Positions 21,647 through 30,942 are shown, counted from the stretch's first letter. The stretch is 64,000 nucleotides of DNA from Pseudodesulfovibrio thermohalotolerans (GCF_021353295.2 NZ_CP120635.1:1939501-2003500), one strand, 5' to 3'. Program-made: numbers and translations. The notes: generated by a model from the letters alone, not told the origin.

Positions 21647-22780
21647 CTAATCCAAGGTCCGGCGGTAGCGCTTGAGGCCGATGGCGACGATTACAAGCCA
21701 GAAAAGGAGAATGGGCCAAACATGGATCATGGACTCCTCCCATCCGTTGCCTTTGAGCAGAATGCCTCGAATGAGGCGCAGATAGTGGGTCAGGGGAAGA
21801 ACAGAACCGATCCACTGCGCCCATTGGGGCATACCGCGAAATGGAAACATGAAGCCGGACAGGAGCAGAGAGGGCATGAAGAAAAATATAGAGACCTGAA
21901 CCGCCTGCAACTGATTCCGCACCGCAGTGGAGATGGTGACGCCCACGGACAGGTTCGCGCCGATGAAGATCAGGGACAGGGCGAAGACCAGGGGTATGCT
22001 TCCATGCATGGGCACGCCGAACAGGAGATTTGCGGTAGTGATGATGAGAGTTATCTGGATGTAGCCGACGAAAATATAAGGGATAATTTTACCAAGCATG
22101 ACTTCAAGAGGGCGGACGGGCGTGGCGAGCAGATGTTCCATGGTGCCTCGTTCCGACTCTCGGGTGATGGCCAGGGAGGTAATCATGACCAAGGTCAGGG
22201 TCAGGATGACGCCCATAAGGCCGGGTACGATAGTGTATTGCGTCTCGACTTCTGGGTTGTAGTCGTAATGAACGCGAATATCTACCGGCGGTTGGTTCTG
22301 GTTTAGGGCGAGAGCCGGGCCGGTCAGGTCCTTGGCAAGGGCGCGGCGCACGATCTCGGGGAACGCGCTGCCTGCATTGCCGGTGGCCATGGGGTCCGTG
22401 GCGTCGGCTTCTAGGAGCAGCACGGGGCGGTCTCCCCGAAGCAGGTCTCGGGCGAACTGCTCGGGAATGGTCAGGACGAACTGCACTGTTCCTTCGTTCA
22501 ATAGTTGTTCGGCCTCGGACCGGGTTGCAGGGTGCTTAGTGATATCGAAAAAGGTGCTGGCCTGCATTCCGGCCACAATGGATCGGGAATACGATGAATT
22601 GTCGCCGCTGAGTATGGCGGTTGGCAGATGCCTGGGATCGGAATTGATGGCATATCCAAAGAGAATAAGTTGGAAAAGCGGAATGCCGATAAGCATGGCA
22701 AAGGTCAGCCGGTCCCTGCGCATCTGCACGAATTCCTTGGCGATCATGGCCCCAAAACGCTTGAAGGAGAAGGAACTCAT
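21647..22780 (-). CDS. ABC-2 type transporter permease (YbhS/YhhJ-like)
   Basis: A 377-aa inner-membrane permease. It has an N-terminal membrane anchor (LTFAMLIGIPLFQLILFGYAI), a large periplasmic domain (about 45-170), then five or so membrane segments (PGLMGVILTLTLVMITSLAI; FVGYIQITLIITTANLLFG; ALSLIFIGANLSVGVTIST and others). TRESERGTMEHLLATPVRPLEVMLGK is the ABC-2 signature. It overlaps the ATPase gene by 4 bp and belongs to a three-gene tripartite exporter operon for drugs or similar hydrophobic compounds. The substrate is unknown. Confidence 0.9.
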   Translation of the reverse strand: MSSFSFKRFGAMIAKEFVQMRRDRLTFAMLIGIPLFQLILFGYAINSDPRHLPTAILSGDNSSYSRSIVAGMQASTFFDITKHPATRSEAEQLLNEGTVQFVLTIPEQFARDLLRGDRPVLLLEADATDPMATGNAGSAFPEIVRRALAKDLTGPALALNQNQPPVDIRVHYDYNPEVETQYTIVPGLMGVILTLTLVMITSLAITRESERGTMEHLLATPVRPLEVMLGKIIPYIFVGYIQITLIITTANLLFGVPMHGSIPLVFALSLIFIGANLSVGVTISTAVRNQLQAVQVSIFFFMPSLLLSGFMFPFRGMPQWAQWIGSVLPLTHYLRLIRGILLKGNGWEESMIHVWPILLFWLVIVAIGLKRYRRTLD

Positions 22781-23712
22781 TTGAGCGCCCCCTTACTTTG
22801 TTGCGTGAGGTCGATGAAGACTTCTTCCAGGCTTGTCTCGATCTTGGACCACGCATAGGGGCCGCCGCGGAACGGTTCGATGTTTCGTTCAAGCTTTTCG
22901 GCGTCTCGCCCGCTGACATGCAGCGTATTGCCGAAGGCCACCACTTGCTCCACGCCGGGGAGCGGCTTGAGTTGTTCAGCCAGGGTGTGAAGCGGGGAGC
23001 CGCTGTCTTTTGAGCTTACGGCCCAGGTTGTGAGTTTCGCGTCCCGGATCATTTCTTCCAATGTGCCCCTGGCCAGAAGTTTGCCGTAGGCGATGTAGGC
23101 CAGCCTGTGGCAGCGTTCCGCCTCGTCCATATAGTGGGTGCTGATGAGGGCGGTGATGCCTTCGGCGGCAAAGGCATGAACTTGGTCCCAGAAATCACGC
23201 CGCGCGCCGGGGTCAACTCCCGCAGTGGGTTCGTCGAGCAGGAGAAGTCTCGGGGAATGCAAGGTGGCCACGCCGAGGGAAAGACGTTGTTTCCAGCCGC
23301 CGGACAGATTTCCAGCCAATTGCTTTTCGAAGGGGCCGAGCCCCATGCGCTCTATGCATTCGGTTGTCCTTTTCGCGGGAGCGGGGAGTTCGAAGATGCG
23401 GGCCGTAAATGCAATATTTTCCCGGACGGTCAAATCCTCATATAAACTGAACTGTTGGGTCATGTAGCCAACATGCGGTTTGATCTTGGCTGACTCGGTG
23501 ATGACGTCGAAGCCGAGACAGGTGCCGGAACCGGCGTTAGGTTTGAGAAGTCCGCAGAGCATACGGATGGAAGTGGTTTTGCCCGAGCCGTTGGGGCCAA
23601 GAAATCCGTAGATTTCGCCTTTGCGAATCTGCATGTCCAAACCGTCCACCACGGTCTTGGGACCGAATGATTTGGTCAGTCCCTGGACGTCGATGATGAT
23701 GTCGGAAGCCAT
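22777..23712 (-). CDS. ABC transporter ATP-binding protein (YbhF-like)
   Basis: A 311-aa ATPase. Walker A GPNGSGKTT, Q-loop (YMTQQFSLYEDLTV), signature LSGGWKQRLSLG, Walker B LLLLDEPTAGVD and switch His (STHYMDEAERC) are all visible. The C-terminal 70 residues form an extra regulatory or docking region ending SLEEVFIDLTQQ, typical of multidrug ABC-2 systems. It has a single ATPase domain where some YhiH homologues have two. It pairs with the permease at 21647-22780. Confidence 0.92.
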   Translation of the reverse strand: MASDIIIDVQGLTKSFGPKTVVDGLDMQIRKGEIYGFLGPNGSGKTTSIRMLCGLLKPNAGSGTCLGFDVITESAKIKPHVGYMTQQFSLYEDLTVRENIAFTARIFELPAPAKRTTECIERMGLGPFEKQLAGNLSGGWKQRLSLGVATLHSPRLLLLDEPTAGVDPGARRDFWDQVHAFAAEGITALISTHYMDEAERCHRLAYIAYGKLLARGTLEEMIRDAKLTTWAVSSKDSGSPLHTLAEQLKPLPGVEQVVAFGNTLHVSGRDAEKLERNIEPFRGGPYAWSKIETSLEEVFIDLTQQSKGALK

Positions 23713-23727
23713 GGCTGGGCGGCGGGG

Positions 23728-24696
23728 TCAGGGGGCAAGGCCTGGCACAGTGACGTCCACAGGCTGCCCGGGGTGGAGCTTGGCCGCGTCTTTGGGGGAC
23801 GGGGCGGCTTTGAGTTGGAAGACCAGCTTGGCCCGGCTTTGGCTGGAATAGATGACCGGGGGCGTATATTCGGCGGACGGAGAAATATAGGAGACGGTAG
23901 CTTCCACTGGGGACGCTGCCCCGTCAAAATTGACATTGACCTGCTGGCCGATTTGCAGCTTGCTCACCACGGTTTCCGGCACATAGAAGCGCACTTCAAT
24001 GTTTTTGGGCGGCAGTAGGGAGACCACGGGTTGTCCGGCGGGTATCCATTCGCCTTCCCGGAACAGGGTGTCGAACACAAATCCGTCGGCCGGGGCGGTC
24101 GTTTGCTTCTGGTCTAGGTTCCATTGGGCCTGATCGAGTTGAGCCCGGGCCTGGCGGACTTCGGATTCGGCTGCCAGAATGAGATCGCTACGCGCACCCA
24201 GGCGGGCGGTTCGCAGTTCTGATTCTATTTCACTTACGAGTTGCTGTTTTTGTTCGTAATCGCTTTCGGCCCGGTCCAGCTCCTCCTGGGAGATGGTTTC
24301 CGCGGCCACGAGCTTGACGCGGCGTTCATATTCGATCTTGGCCAGGGAAACGGAAGACTTGGCTTTTTGCAGCCGCGCCTGGATGGAGGCTATCTCCGAA
24401 GGCCGTTGGCCCTTGCGGAGGTTGGCGAGATTGTCCTGTGCGCGTTGCAGCCCGTGCGTCGCTTCGTCCACGGCAGCTTGTTCGTAATCGCGCTCCAGAG
24501 CAAACAGGGGAGCTCCTGCGGCCACGATTTGGCCTCGTTTTACGGCCAACTGCTGAAGGGTGCCGCCCAAGGCGGCGGCTACATGCACGTACTCGCCTTC
24601 CACATACCCCTGGAAGACGTTGCCGGGTTCACGGGAGCACGCCGCTAAAAAAAGCAGGGCGAGGAATATCTGTATGAAACGTGTCGTGTTCAGCAT
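23728..24696 (-). CDS. HlyD-family membrane fusion lipoprotein
   Basis: 322 aa from ATG 24696. The signal peptide ends in a lipobox (FLALLFLAAC), so the protein is probably a lipoprotein. A biotinyl-lipoyl-like hybrid domain flanks a long coiled coil (EATHGLQRAQDNLANLRKGQ ... AESEVRQARAQLDQAQWNL), followed by a beta-barrel region with YVPETVVSKLQIGQQVNV. It joins the inner-membrane ABC transporter to an outer-membrane TolC-like channel. It is the first gene of the operon, 15 bp ahead of the ATPase. The longer frame to 24831 has no support. Confidence 0.9.
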   Translation of the reverse strand: MLNTTRFIQIFLALLFLAACSREPGNVFQGYVEGEYVHVAAALGGTLQQLAVKRGQIVAAGAPLFALERDYEQAAVDEATHGLQRAQDNLANLRKGQRPSEIASIQARLQKAKSSVSLAKIEYERRVKLVAAETISQEELDRAESDYEQKQQLVSEIESELRTARLGARSDLILAAESEVRQARAQLDQAQWNLDQKQTTAPADGFVFDTLFREGEWIPAGQPVVSLLPPKNIEVRFYVPETVVSKLQIGQQVNVNFDGAASPVEATVSYISPSAEYTPPVIYSSQSRAKLVFQLKAAPSPKDAAKLHPGQPVDVTVPGLAP

Positions 24697-24898
24697 GATG
24701 CACCGATTTCTTTGGAATATTTCTACCCTTGTTTTGAAAAGAAAACAATATGGCTCGGTGTATTGGAGCAAACGTGAGATTCGATTCACTCCGTATGTCG
24801 GAAATTCGGGCCATACTCTGGAGGGAATCATGTGTTTTCCCGTTCTGCCAAGAATGTGCGGCGGAACGGGAAAACATGAGGCATATGTTGTGAAGAGA

Positions 24899-24937
24899 AG
24901 AAAAAAGTAAAGCCCATGTATTGCTACATGGGCTTTG
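24899..24937 (-). terminator. Terminator of the PEP-CTERM gene
   Basis: AAAGCCCATGTA and TACATGGGCTTT form a perfect hairpin with a short loop, and ACTTTTTT follows on the - strand, just after the stop at 24955. Confidence 0.85.
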
Positions 24938-24954
24938 AGGGGGGATTGATTAAG

Positions 24955-25815
24955 CTATTGCTTGCGCTGCATCCTTCTGCCGACAAAGGCCAGGGTGGCG
25001 ATGCCGAGACCAAAGATGATGAAGGTGGACGGCTCGGGAACGGGCGGGGTGCCGGTGACCGTCAGTTCGGAATCAATCAGGGTCAGGGTGTCTTCCGGGG
25101 TTTCCCAGCCGAAGTACAATCCGCTTTCAGGGACGTAGTAGTAGGGGCTACCTTCGGTCTGCAGCAGATCCCACACGGAGGCGTAACCGCCGCCAGTGGC
25201 CGGGGGACCCATGTGCATGGCGGTCAGGCTGTCCGGATTGATAGGATCGATGCCGTTGAGGAACGAGAAGGAGTACTCCCAATCATCGTACATGAAGGTC
25301 TGCGAGGCAGCCTCGGGGTTCAGCAGAATGAACAGGTCGTTGGTGTTCGAGAATTCGGAATTGTTCGAAGTTTCGAAGAACAGGAATTCCAGAACGGTGG
25401 AGAAGGTTGCGACGGTGTCGGAGTAGGGATTGTAGCCCTGCAGGGTCAGAGTCGCACTCAGCTTGCCGCTCATGAGAGAGTCGGTGCTTGCACTGATGGG
25501 CTTGTTGAGGTGGAACAGATGGGCTTCGATGGTGGTAGAGCTGTTGGTAGTAACGTTGCCGGTTTTATCCACGGAACCGATGGAGCTTCCATCAGGGTGT
25601 AACGCGTCAACGCCCCAAGTAAGCGTCCATCCATCATATCCCGTGGGGGTTAAGTCGAGGGTCATTCCATCCTGGGTGCCCGCTTCATTCGTGTAATCAC
25701 TCAGCTCGTAGGAGAGCGAGTAAGACCATTCATTGATGAAAGCCGCATACGCAGGTTGCGTCACGAGCATCATCAGGAAGAAGGCTGCCAATAACTTGAT
25801 CGAAATCTTTTTCAT
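24955..25815 (-). CDS. PEP-CTERM sorting-domain protein
   Basis: 286 aa from ATG 25815 with GGGAGG upstream. A Sec signal peptide (KLLAAFFLMMLVTQPAYAA) comes first, then an acidic, Ser/Thr/Tyr-rich beta protein with a THxN-like character. The C-terminal sorting signal is VPEPSTFIIFGLGIATLAFVGRR, i.e. PEP motif, membrane helix and basic tail. Exosortase is expected to cleave at PEP and send the protein to the envelope or extracellular matrix, often with exopolysaccharide. No exosortase gene is in this window. A candidate sigma-54 promoter lies directly upstream, and a dedicated terminator makes it monocistronic. Confidence 0.92.
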   Translation of the reverse strand: MKKISIKLLAAFFLMMLVTQPAYAAFINEWSYSLSYELSDYTNEAGTQDGMTLDLTPTGYDGWTLTWGVDALHPDGSSIGSVDKTGNVTTNSSTTIEAHLFHLNKPISASTDSLMSGKLSATLTLQGYNPYSDTVATFSTVLEFLFFETSNNSEFSNTNDLFILLNPEAASQTFMYDDWEYSFSFLNGIDPINPDSLTAMHMGPPATGGGYASVWDLLQTEGSPYYYVPESGLYFGWETPEDTLTLIDSELTVTGTPPVPEPSTFIIFGLGIATLAFVGRRMQRKQ

Positions 25816-25842
25816 AACGGTCCTCCCATTTTTTGAGGGATA

Positions 25843-25859
25843 ATGCACAACCCGTTCCA
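25843..25859 (-). promoter_or_regulatory. Candidate sigma-54 promoter of the PEP-CTERM gene
   Basis: The - strand reads TGGAACGGGTTGTGCAT. GG and GC are 12 positions apart as required for -24/-12 elements; two positions deviate from TGGCAC-N5-TTGC. It lies 28 bases before the start codon. Inverted half-sites GTGTAAA (25925) and TTTACAC (25957) stand 70-120 bp upstream as possible activator sites. PEP-CTERM genes are commonly under sigma-54 with PrsR. Confidence 0.6.
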
Positions 25860-25864
25860 TTTAT

Positions 25865-26714
25865 GTAACCATCTGTAGTTACTTCTTTTCTAGGTCAAAT
25901 TATGGAACTAAAAGGGCATATTTGGTGTAAATTATTCCGACAGGAGTGGGCGTTGGTTTACACTTTTTTGTTTCGCCGGGGTTCGATTGTTCGGACGACT
26001 ACGCAGCGTCACATCTGCTAATTCAATAACTATTCTGATTTATCGCTAATCATAGCTTTGGATTGCTGATTTTTAATGTCGCGTGCGAGCAATTGAGGCA
26101 GAGCTGGGAGGAGTCAGGTGATGCCTGGGTTGAAAAGAAAAGACCTTTTTATTTGTGCCGAAGGAAATGGGGTTCAGTCTCATGTCCTTCCGTTGTTTTT
26201 CGGCGTTTTATACAGGAAAATCATCTCGCTAAACCGAATGCCTTTTTTGGTTCACGTTGGTTATGACTTGGTTGAGACGGGCCAATTTCGCGTCACGCCG
26301 GATGCCGTTCAAGGTACCTGAAGTATGGCGGGTTTTACGGGCGATTTTCGTAAGCTTTCGTTTTCGAAGACCGTACGTCGGAATCCATTACATGCTAACC
26401 GACTGATCCAGTACGCGATCCGTGGCCGCATATATAATGATATGAGGCCGGTCCGGATAATCCGCTACACTAGATAAGTTGGGCATGGCTCGGTTTGTCG
26501 AGATTCGCTTTCAAGCCACATAGGCGGTCATGTGTGAATGAAACATCGAAATGTGAACCCGCCAAAGTTGGGTGGAAGAAGGCGTAATCGGCAGGGCGGG
26601 AAGGCGAGTCTCCAATGAGAATCGAGAAAAGGACGGAAACCTATTCCAAGTGTTGCCTTAAAGACGAATCCCTCGGAGGTACGTGTAAGTAAACGGCCGG
26701 GGCGTGAAATATGG
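25865..26714. other. Long intergenic region
   Basis: About 850 bp lacking a convincing gene. The only frames (for example 26063-26321 and 26528-26752) have no ribosome site or recognisable product. The first 100 bp hold the inverted half-sites for the PEP-CTERM promoter and a GTAAC/GTTAC inverted repeat near 25864-25881. I see nothing else. Confidence 0.4.
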
Positions 26715-26761
26715 CAAAAAAAGAAAGCCCTTGGAATCTGATGTGATTTCAAGGGCTTTCG
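26715..26761 (-). terminator. Terminator after tRNA-Met
   Basis: An 11-bp stem (GAAAGCCCTTG/CAAGGGCTTTC) is followed by seven T on the - strand, just downstream of the tRNA. Confidence 0.85.
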
Positions 26762-26771
26762 ATTTCATTCG

Positions 26772-26848
26772 TGGTAGCGAGGAGAGGACTTGAACCTCCG
26801 ACGCTGCGGATATGAGCCGCATGCTCTAACCAACTGAGCTACCTCGCC
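26772..26848 (-). tRNA. tRNA-Met (CAT anticodon)
   Basis: A 77-nt cloverleaf on the - strand: acceptor GGCGAGG/CCTCGCT with encoded CCA, D-arm AGCTCAGTTGGTTAGAGC, anticodon loop CTCATAT with anticodon CAT, and T-arm GGAGGTTCAAGTCCTCT. The sequence resembles elongator tRNA-Met. A tRNA-Ile precursor with lysidine at CAT cannot be fully excluded from sequence alone. Confidence 0.93.
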
Positions 26849-26941
26849 ACGTTTGTTCCGTCGAAGCGGTCACAGTCTATAGACCGTCTTTTTGGGCTTG
26901 GCAAGTGGAAAATCCTTGTTTAGGCAAAAAAAAGGAACATA

Positions 26942-27733
26942 TTACAAAAACAGGAGAATCAGGGCCGCCAGGATAACGCGGTAGACCGCAAATGGACGCA
27001 GTGTGAGCCTGCCGAGCAGGACGATGAATCCTTTTACTGCAAGCCAGGCGGAAATGAAGGAAACCACAAAGCCTATGAGCAGGAAAAGGAGGTCTCCGCT
27101 TTCGAATAGTTTGTAGTTTTTGAGAAAGTCGTAGCCGGTAGCGGCGAACATGATGGGCACGGCGGCGATGAATGAGTATTCAGCGGCAACGGTGCGTTTC
27201 GTGCCCAGGAGCATACCGCCCATGATGGTGGACGCCGACCGCGAGAAGCCGGGCCACAGCGCAAGGCATTGGAACAGGCCGATGCCGAAGGCTGTCTTGG
27301 GAGTGAGGTCATCCAGGGAGTGGGTGACAGCGCGTTTGTTCATGCCTTCCACAATGAAAATGAGTCCCGCGCCTACGGCAAGGGCCAGGGCCACGGTGAA
27401 GGGGGAGAACAAGTATTCCTTGATGTAGCTGTGCGTCAGCAGGCCGACGACCGAGGCGGGCAGGGACGTCAGGAACAGAAGCCAGAGGCCGTAGATTCCG
27501 GAAAACTTGCGGTCTTTGGGGGGAAAGAGCAGGCCCACGAAACGGTCCCAGTACAAAACCACCACGGCCAGGATAGCCCCAAGTTGGATGACGATCTCGA
27601 AGGTTTCGGCCTTGGGCCCGGTGAAATCGAGGAGGTTGCCCGCAATAATCAAGTGCCCGGTGCTTGAGATGGGCAGAAATTCGGTCAGGCCTTCGACAAT
27701 GCCGAGAATGATCGCAACATACCAGGGTGCCAT
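26942..27733 (-). CDS. uppP: Undecaprenyl-diphosphatase
   Basis: A 263-aa integral membrane protein of the BacA/UppP family. It dephosphorylates undecaprenyl diphosphate to recycle the lipid carrier for peptidoglycan and other surface glycans. Signatures: EGLTEFLPISSTGHLI near the N-terminus and PGFSRSASTIMGGMLLG in the middle. About eight hydrophobic segments are visible. Length and both motifs are normal for the family, and it is transcribed alone. Confidence 0.95.
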   Translation of the reverse strand: MAPWYVAIILGIVEGLTEFLPISSTGHLIIAGNLLDFTGPKAETFEIVIQLGAILAVVVLYWDRFVGLLFPPKDRKFSGIYGLWLLFLTSLPASVVGLLTHSYIKEYLFSPFTVALALAVGAGLIFIVEGMNKRAVTHSLDDLTPKTAFGIGLFQCLALWPGFSRSASTIMGGMLLGTKRTVAAEYSFIAAVPIMFAATGYDFLKNYKLFESGDLLFLLIGFVVSFISAWLAVKGFIVLLGRLTLRPFAVYRVILAALILLFL

Positions 27734-27871
27734 ATAATCCTCAGGGGGTAATGAAAGGTTGGGGTGCGTATTACGCTACGATCTAGACCAACTAACACCG
27801 TCTTGCAACCCCTCGGAAGCTGGTGTATTTCCAGTTCCACTGGGAGCACGTTAAAAGACAGGAGACTATTC

Positions 27872-28054
27872 ATGACGACCGTAATGCCTCAGAGCGAATT
27901 GAGCCGCAAGGCCGTGGCCTGGATCTGCGAGATGCGGGACAACGGAGACGAGAGAGCCATCTCCGCTCTTATCGAGGAAGCGGGCGCCCGCTTTAACCTC
28001 GGCCCGAAGGATATGGAGTTCCTCCTGCGCTTCTTCAAGGAAAACAAGGGCTGA
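27872..28054 (+). CDS. Small conserved hypothetical protein upstream of lptF
   Basis: A 60-aa protein; ATG 27872 has AGGAG 7 bases upstream, and the longer frame to 27764 is unlikely. It is helical and charged (SRKAVAWICEMRDNGDERAISALIEEAGARFNLGPKDMEFLLRFF). I do not recognise it beyond small proteins of this kind in Desulfovibrio relatives. It lies 9 bp before lptF and is probably co-transcribed. Confidence 0.7.
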   Translation: MTTVMPQSELSRKAVAWICEMRDNGDERAISALIEEAGARFNLGPKDMEFLLRFFKENKG

Positions 28055-28063
28055 TTTCAACCT

Positions 28064-29230
28064 GTGAAGCTTCTCCACCGCCAAATATTTCTCGAACTTC
28101 TCAAGCTCTTTGGCTTGACCGTATCCTGCCTTTTGGGTCTGATCCTTGTGGGCAGGATGCTTCAGTTGCGTTCGCTTTTTCTTTCGCAGAACATCGGCAT
28201 TCTGAACATCTTCCAACTGTTCTTTTTCCTGACGCCGTTTTTTCTGCTGCTGATAACTCCCATCGCCACCATGCTCAGCGTTTTTCTGACCTTTCTGCGC
28301 ATGAGTTCCGACAACGAGCTCGTGGCGCTCAAGGCCAACGGAGTCAGCTTGTATCGGATGCTTCCCGCTCCCTTGCTTTTTTGCAGCCTGTGCACGCTGT
28401 TCGCCTTCTTTATTTCCTTCTGGGGATTGGCCTGGGGCATGGATATGTTCAAGACCAAGCTTTATGAGTTCGCCAAGACGCATTCCAAGTTCGCATTGCA
28501 GCCGGGCGTGTTCAATAAGGAATTCCCTAGGATCACCTTTTATGCCCATCAGGTCGACAACGAGAAGGGTGAGTTGAAGTTCGCCTTTGTTCGCGATGAC
28601 TCCGTCAAGGGCGTCTCCGTGGTCGTGGTGGCCCCTGAGGCCGAGATCGTTTCCAACCCGCAGGAAGCGAAGATTCACGTTGTTTTTCATAACGGTCGGA
28701 TTTTTCGGCAGGACGGCGACGAGTTGAATATTCTCCGTTTTGGAAGATACGCCATCAAGCTCGATCTCGGAAAGCTGCTGACAGGCTTTAATTTCGCCGA
28801 ACAAAAGGCCAAGGACATGCCGTTTTTTCGTTTGCGGGATATTCGAAAGGATCACAGTCTCATGCCGAAGGAAGGCGACCGCTTCTTCAGAAAGGTGGAT
28901 ACCGAGTATTTCAAACGACTGACGCTGCCGTTGGGATGCTTTATTCTCGGTATGTTCGCCATTCCCATCGCTTCGGTGTTCAGAGGGTTGAAGCAGCAAT
29001 ACGGCCTGCTCTTGGCCATGGGTTTGTTCATGGTCTATTACACCATGTTCTCCGTCGGCGTGAGCATGGGTGAATCAGGAGCGATTCCACCGCAGTACGG
29101 AATGTGGGCTCCGAATCTCCTGTTTGTATTCGTGGCCCTGTTCGGTATGCGGTACGCCAATCTGGAAAGGACGCCTTCGGTAGTCCATCGTCTGTTGCAT
29201 TTGCGGCTGCGAAGGAGGGCCAAGGCGTGA
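28064..29230 (+). CDS. lptF: LPS export permease LptF
   Basis: A 388-aa LptF/LptG-family (YjgP/YjgQ) membrane protein, GTG start. An N-terminal group of three membrane helices (FGLTVSCLLGLILVGRML ...), a periplasmic beta-jellyroll (about 130-260) and a C-terminal group of helices (LGCFILGMFAIPIASVF ...) match the family. With LptG and the ATPase LptB it extracts LPS from the inner membrane. The next gene overlaps by 4 bp (GTGA) and is the LptG partner. The assignment to LptF rather than LptG rests on gene order. Confidence 0.88.
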   Translation: MKLLHRQIFLELLKLFGLTVSCLLGLILVGRMLQLRSLFLSQNIGILNIFQLFFFLTPFFLLLITPIATMLSVFLTFLRMSSDNELVALKANGVSLYRMLPAPLLFCSLCTLFAFFISFWGLAWGMDMFKTKLYEFAKTHSKFALQPGVFNKEFPRITFYAHQVDNEKGELKFAFVRDDSVKGVSVVVVAPEAEIVSNPQEAKIHVVFHNGRIFRQDGDELNILRFGRYAIKLDLGKLLTGFNFAEQKAKDMPFFRLRDIRKDHSLMPKEGDRFFRKVDTEYFKRLTLPLGCFILGMFAIPIASVFRGLKQQYGLLLAMGLFMVYYTMFSVGVSMGESGAIPPQYGMWAPNLLFVFVALFGMRYANLERTPSVVHRLLHLRLRRRAKA

Positions 29231-30360
29231 AGATCATCGGCGTTCTGAGTCGGTATCTTATCCGGCAGAATCTTTATCTCATGGCCATTTGTCTGGCCGT
29301 GGGCACGAGTCTTTATCTCTTGTCGGACGTTTTCGACCGGCTGGACGATTTCATTCGGGCGGAGTTGGGCGCACAGACCATCCTGTTTTATTTCATCGTC
29401 AAGATTCCGCTTATTGTCTCGCAGCTCATGCCTGCGGTCTTCCTGCTGGCCATGGTCATTCAATTGGGAATTCTGGCTCGTTCCAGAGAGATGCTGGCCC
29501 TGCGCGCCGGGGGCGTGTCTTTCGGCTGGTTTATTCGCTTTTTTGTCGTGTATGCCCTGATCTGGAGCGCGGGACAGTTGGTCTTTTCCCAGGTTCTTGG
29601 CGTATTCGGCGAGCGGGAGGCCAACCGAATCTGGAAGGAGGACGTCCGCAACAAGCAACTGGACGAGATGACAATCCGGGACCTGTGGTTCAGGGACGGC
29701 CCGTTCATTGTCCTGGCCAAGGAAGCTCAGCCAAGCAAAAGCCGGGCGAGCGACATCACCGTTTACGAATTTACCACGGACAATCAGGAACTTATCCGCA
29801 TTCTGACCGCCAAGAAAGCGCTCATCGACGATCATGGGTGGGGGCTTCTGGATGTACATGAATTGGACACCAGAACGTTTGTTACCGTGGCCCGCCAGTC
29901 TCAGTTCTTGTCGGTGCGGCAGAACCTCAAGGCTTATGCGGCGGTGGAGCTCAAGGGAGACACGGCACAGTTGCCGCTGCTTGAGTTGTCAAAGGCCATA
30001 CAGCGCCTGAAGGAGTCGGGCTCAAACGTCGAGATGCTCCAGACCATTTGGCACGGCAAGCTGTCCTATGCTTTTTCCATAGTAATAATGGCGTTGCTGG
30101 CCCTTACCCTCGTGACCTATTCGGAGAACGTCTACGCCAATATCGGCCTGTCGCTCATTATCATATTCATTCAATATGGGGTGCATGTGGTCGGAGAGAC
30201 GGCCGGGGAAAAGGGCGTACTGCCGCCGATCTTGGCGTCGTGGCTCGGCAATGGCGTCATGGGCGCGTTGGCTTGTGTGCGTCTGGCCTGGGTGGCCATG
30301 CCCGGTTTCAAGCCCATGATCCTAACGGCTGTCGAGGGACTTCTTCCCCGGCGGGCGTGA
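29227..30360 (+). CDS. lptG: LPS export permease LptG
   Basis: 377 aa from GTG 29227, which overlaps the lptF stop by 4 bp; the longer frame from 29104 lies inside lptF. It shows the same architecture of three N-terminal helices, periplasmic domain and three C-terminal helices (ALLALTLVTY...; GVLPPILASWLGNG). It is the second permease of the LptBFG complex in the inner membrane. Its stop directly abuts the engB stop on the other strand. Confidence 0.88.
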   Translation: MKIIGVLSRYLIRQNLYLMAICLAVGTSLYLLSDVFDRLDDFIRAELGAQTILFYFIVKIPLIVSQLMPAVFLLAMVIQLGILARSREMLALRAGGVSFGWFIRFFVVYALIWSAGQLVFSQVLGVFGEREANRIWKEDVRNKQLDEMTIRDLWFRDGPFIVLAKEAQPSKSRASDITVYEFTTDNQELIRILTAKKALIDDHGWGLLDVHELDTRTFVTVARQSQFLSVRQNLKAYAAVELKGDTAQLPLLELSKAIQRLKESGSNVEMLQTIWHGKLSYAFSIVIMALLALTLVTYSENVYANIGLSLIIIFIQYGVHVVGETAGEKGVLPPILASWLGNGVMGALACVRLAWVAMPGFKPMILTAVEGLLPRRA

Positions 30361-30942
30361 TTACGCCCCGACGTATTCTCCGAGCCTGGTCCAAAGCTTC
30401 TCCTCGCCTTTCCCCGTCTTGCTTGAAAAGAGCAGGGGGAGGCTGTCCTGTTGCAGGATATCCTGCCACTGCTTTTGAAGCTTCGCCAGATCGCGCTGCT
30501 TGGGCTTGTCCGCTTTGGTCAGGATGGGAATGACCGGAATGGACAGGCCGCGAACGTAGGAAGTCAGCTCCAGGTCGAGTTTTTGCGGGGCGAGTCTCGA
30601 ATCCAGAAGCACTGCCACGGCCTTGAGGCGTGTGTTGTTCTTCATGTAGGCTTCGATGAGCTTGGCCCATTTGAGCCGCTCCTGTTTGGAGCACTTGGCG
30701 TATCCGTAGCCGGGCAGGTCCACCAGAAAGTAGCCGTCGGGCTCCACCCGGTAGTAATTGAGACTGCGCGTCTTGCCCGGCTTGGAGCTGATCTTGGCCA
30801 ACGCCTTGCGTCCGGCCAGCCGGTTAACCAATGAGGACTTGCCCACATTGGAGCGGCCCGCCAAAGCGATTTGGGGTTCCTCGAAATCTTCAAGCTGCTT
30901 GATTTCGTATATTGTTTTGACTAACTCGATGGTTCGGTTCAT
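30361..30942 (-). CDS. engB: GTP-binding protein EngB/YsxC (YihA)
   Basis: 193 aa from ATG 30942; the longer frame to 31410 runs under aroQ. G1 GRSNVGKSS, G2 region KPGKTRSLNYY, G3 DLPGYGYAK, G4 TKAD and G5 SSKTGKG are present. EngB GTPases assist 50S ribosome assembly and cell division. The stop is immediately adjacent to the lptG stop, leaving no intergenic space for a terminator. Confidence 0.95.
   Translation of the reverse strand: MNRTIELVKTIYEIKQLEDFEEPQIALAGRSNVGKSSLVNRLAGRKALAKISSKPGKTRSLNYYRVEPDGYFLVDLPGYGYAKCSKQERLKWAKLIEAYMKNNTRLKAVAVLLDSRLAPQKLDLELTSYVRGLSIPVIPILTKADKPKQRDLAKLQKQWQDILQQDSLPLLFSSKTGKGEEKLWTRLGEYVGA

Noticed and set aside
26528..26752. 74-aa minus-strand frame before tRNA-Met
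   Set aside because: It has no ribosome site, overlaps the tRNA terminator and shows no recognisable product.
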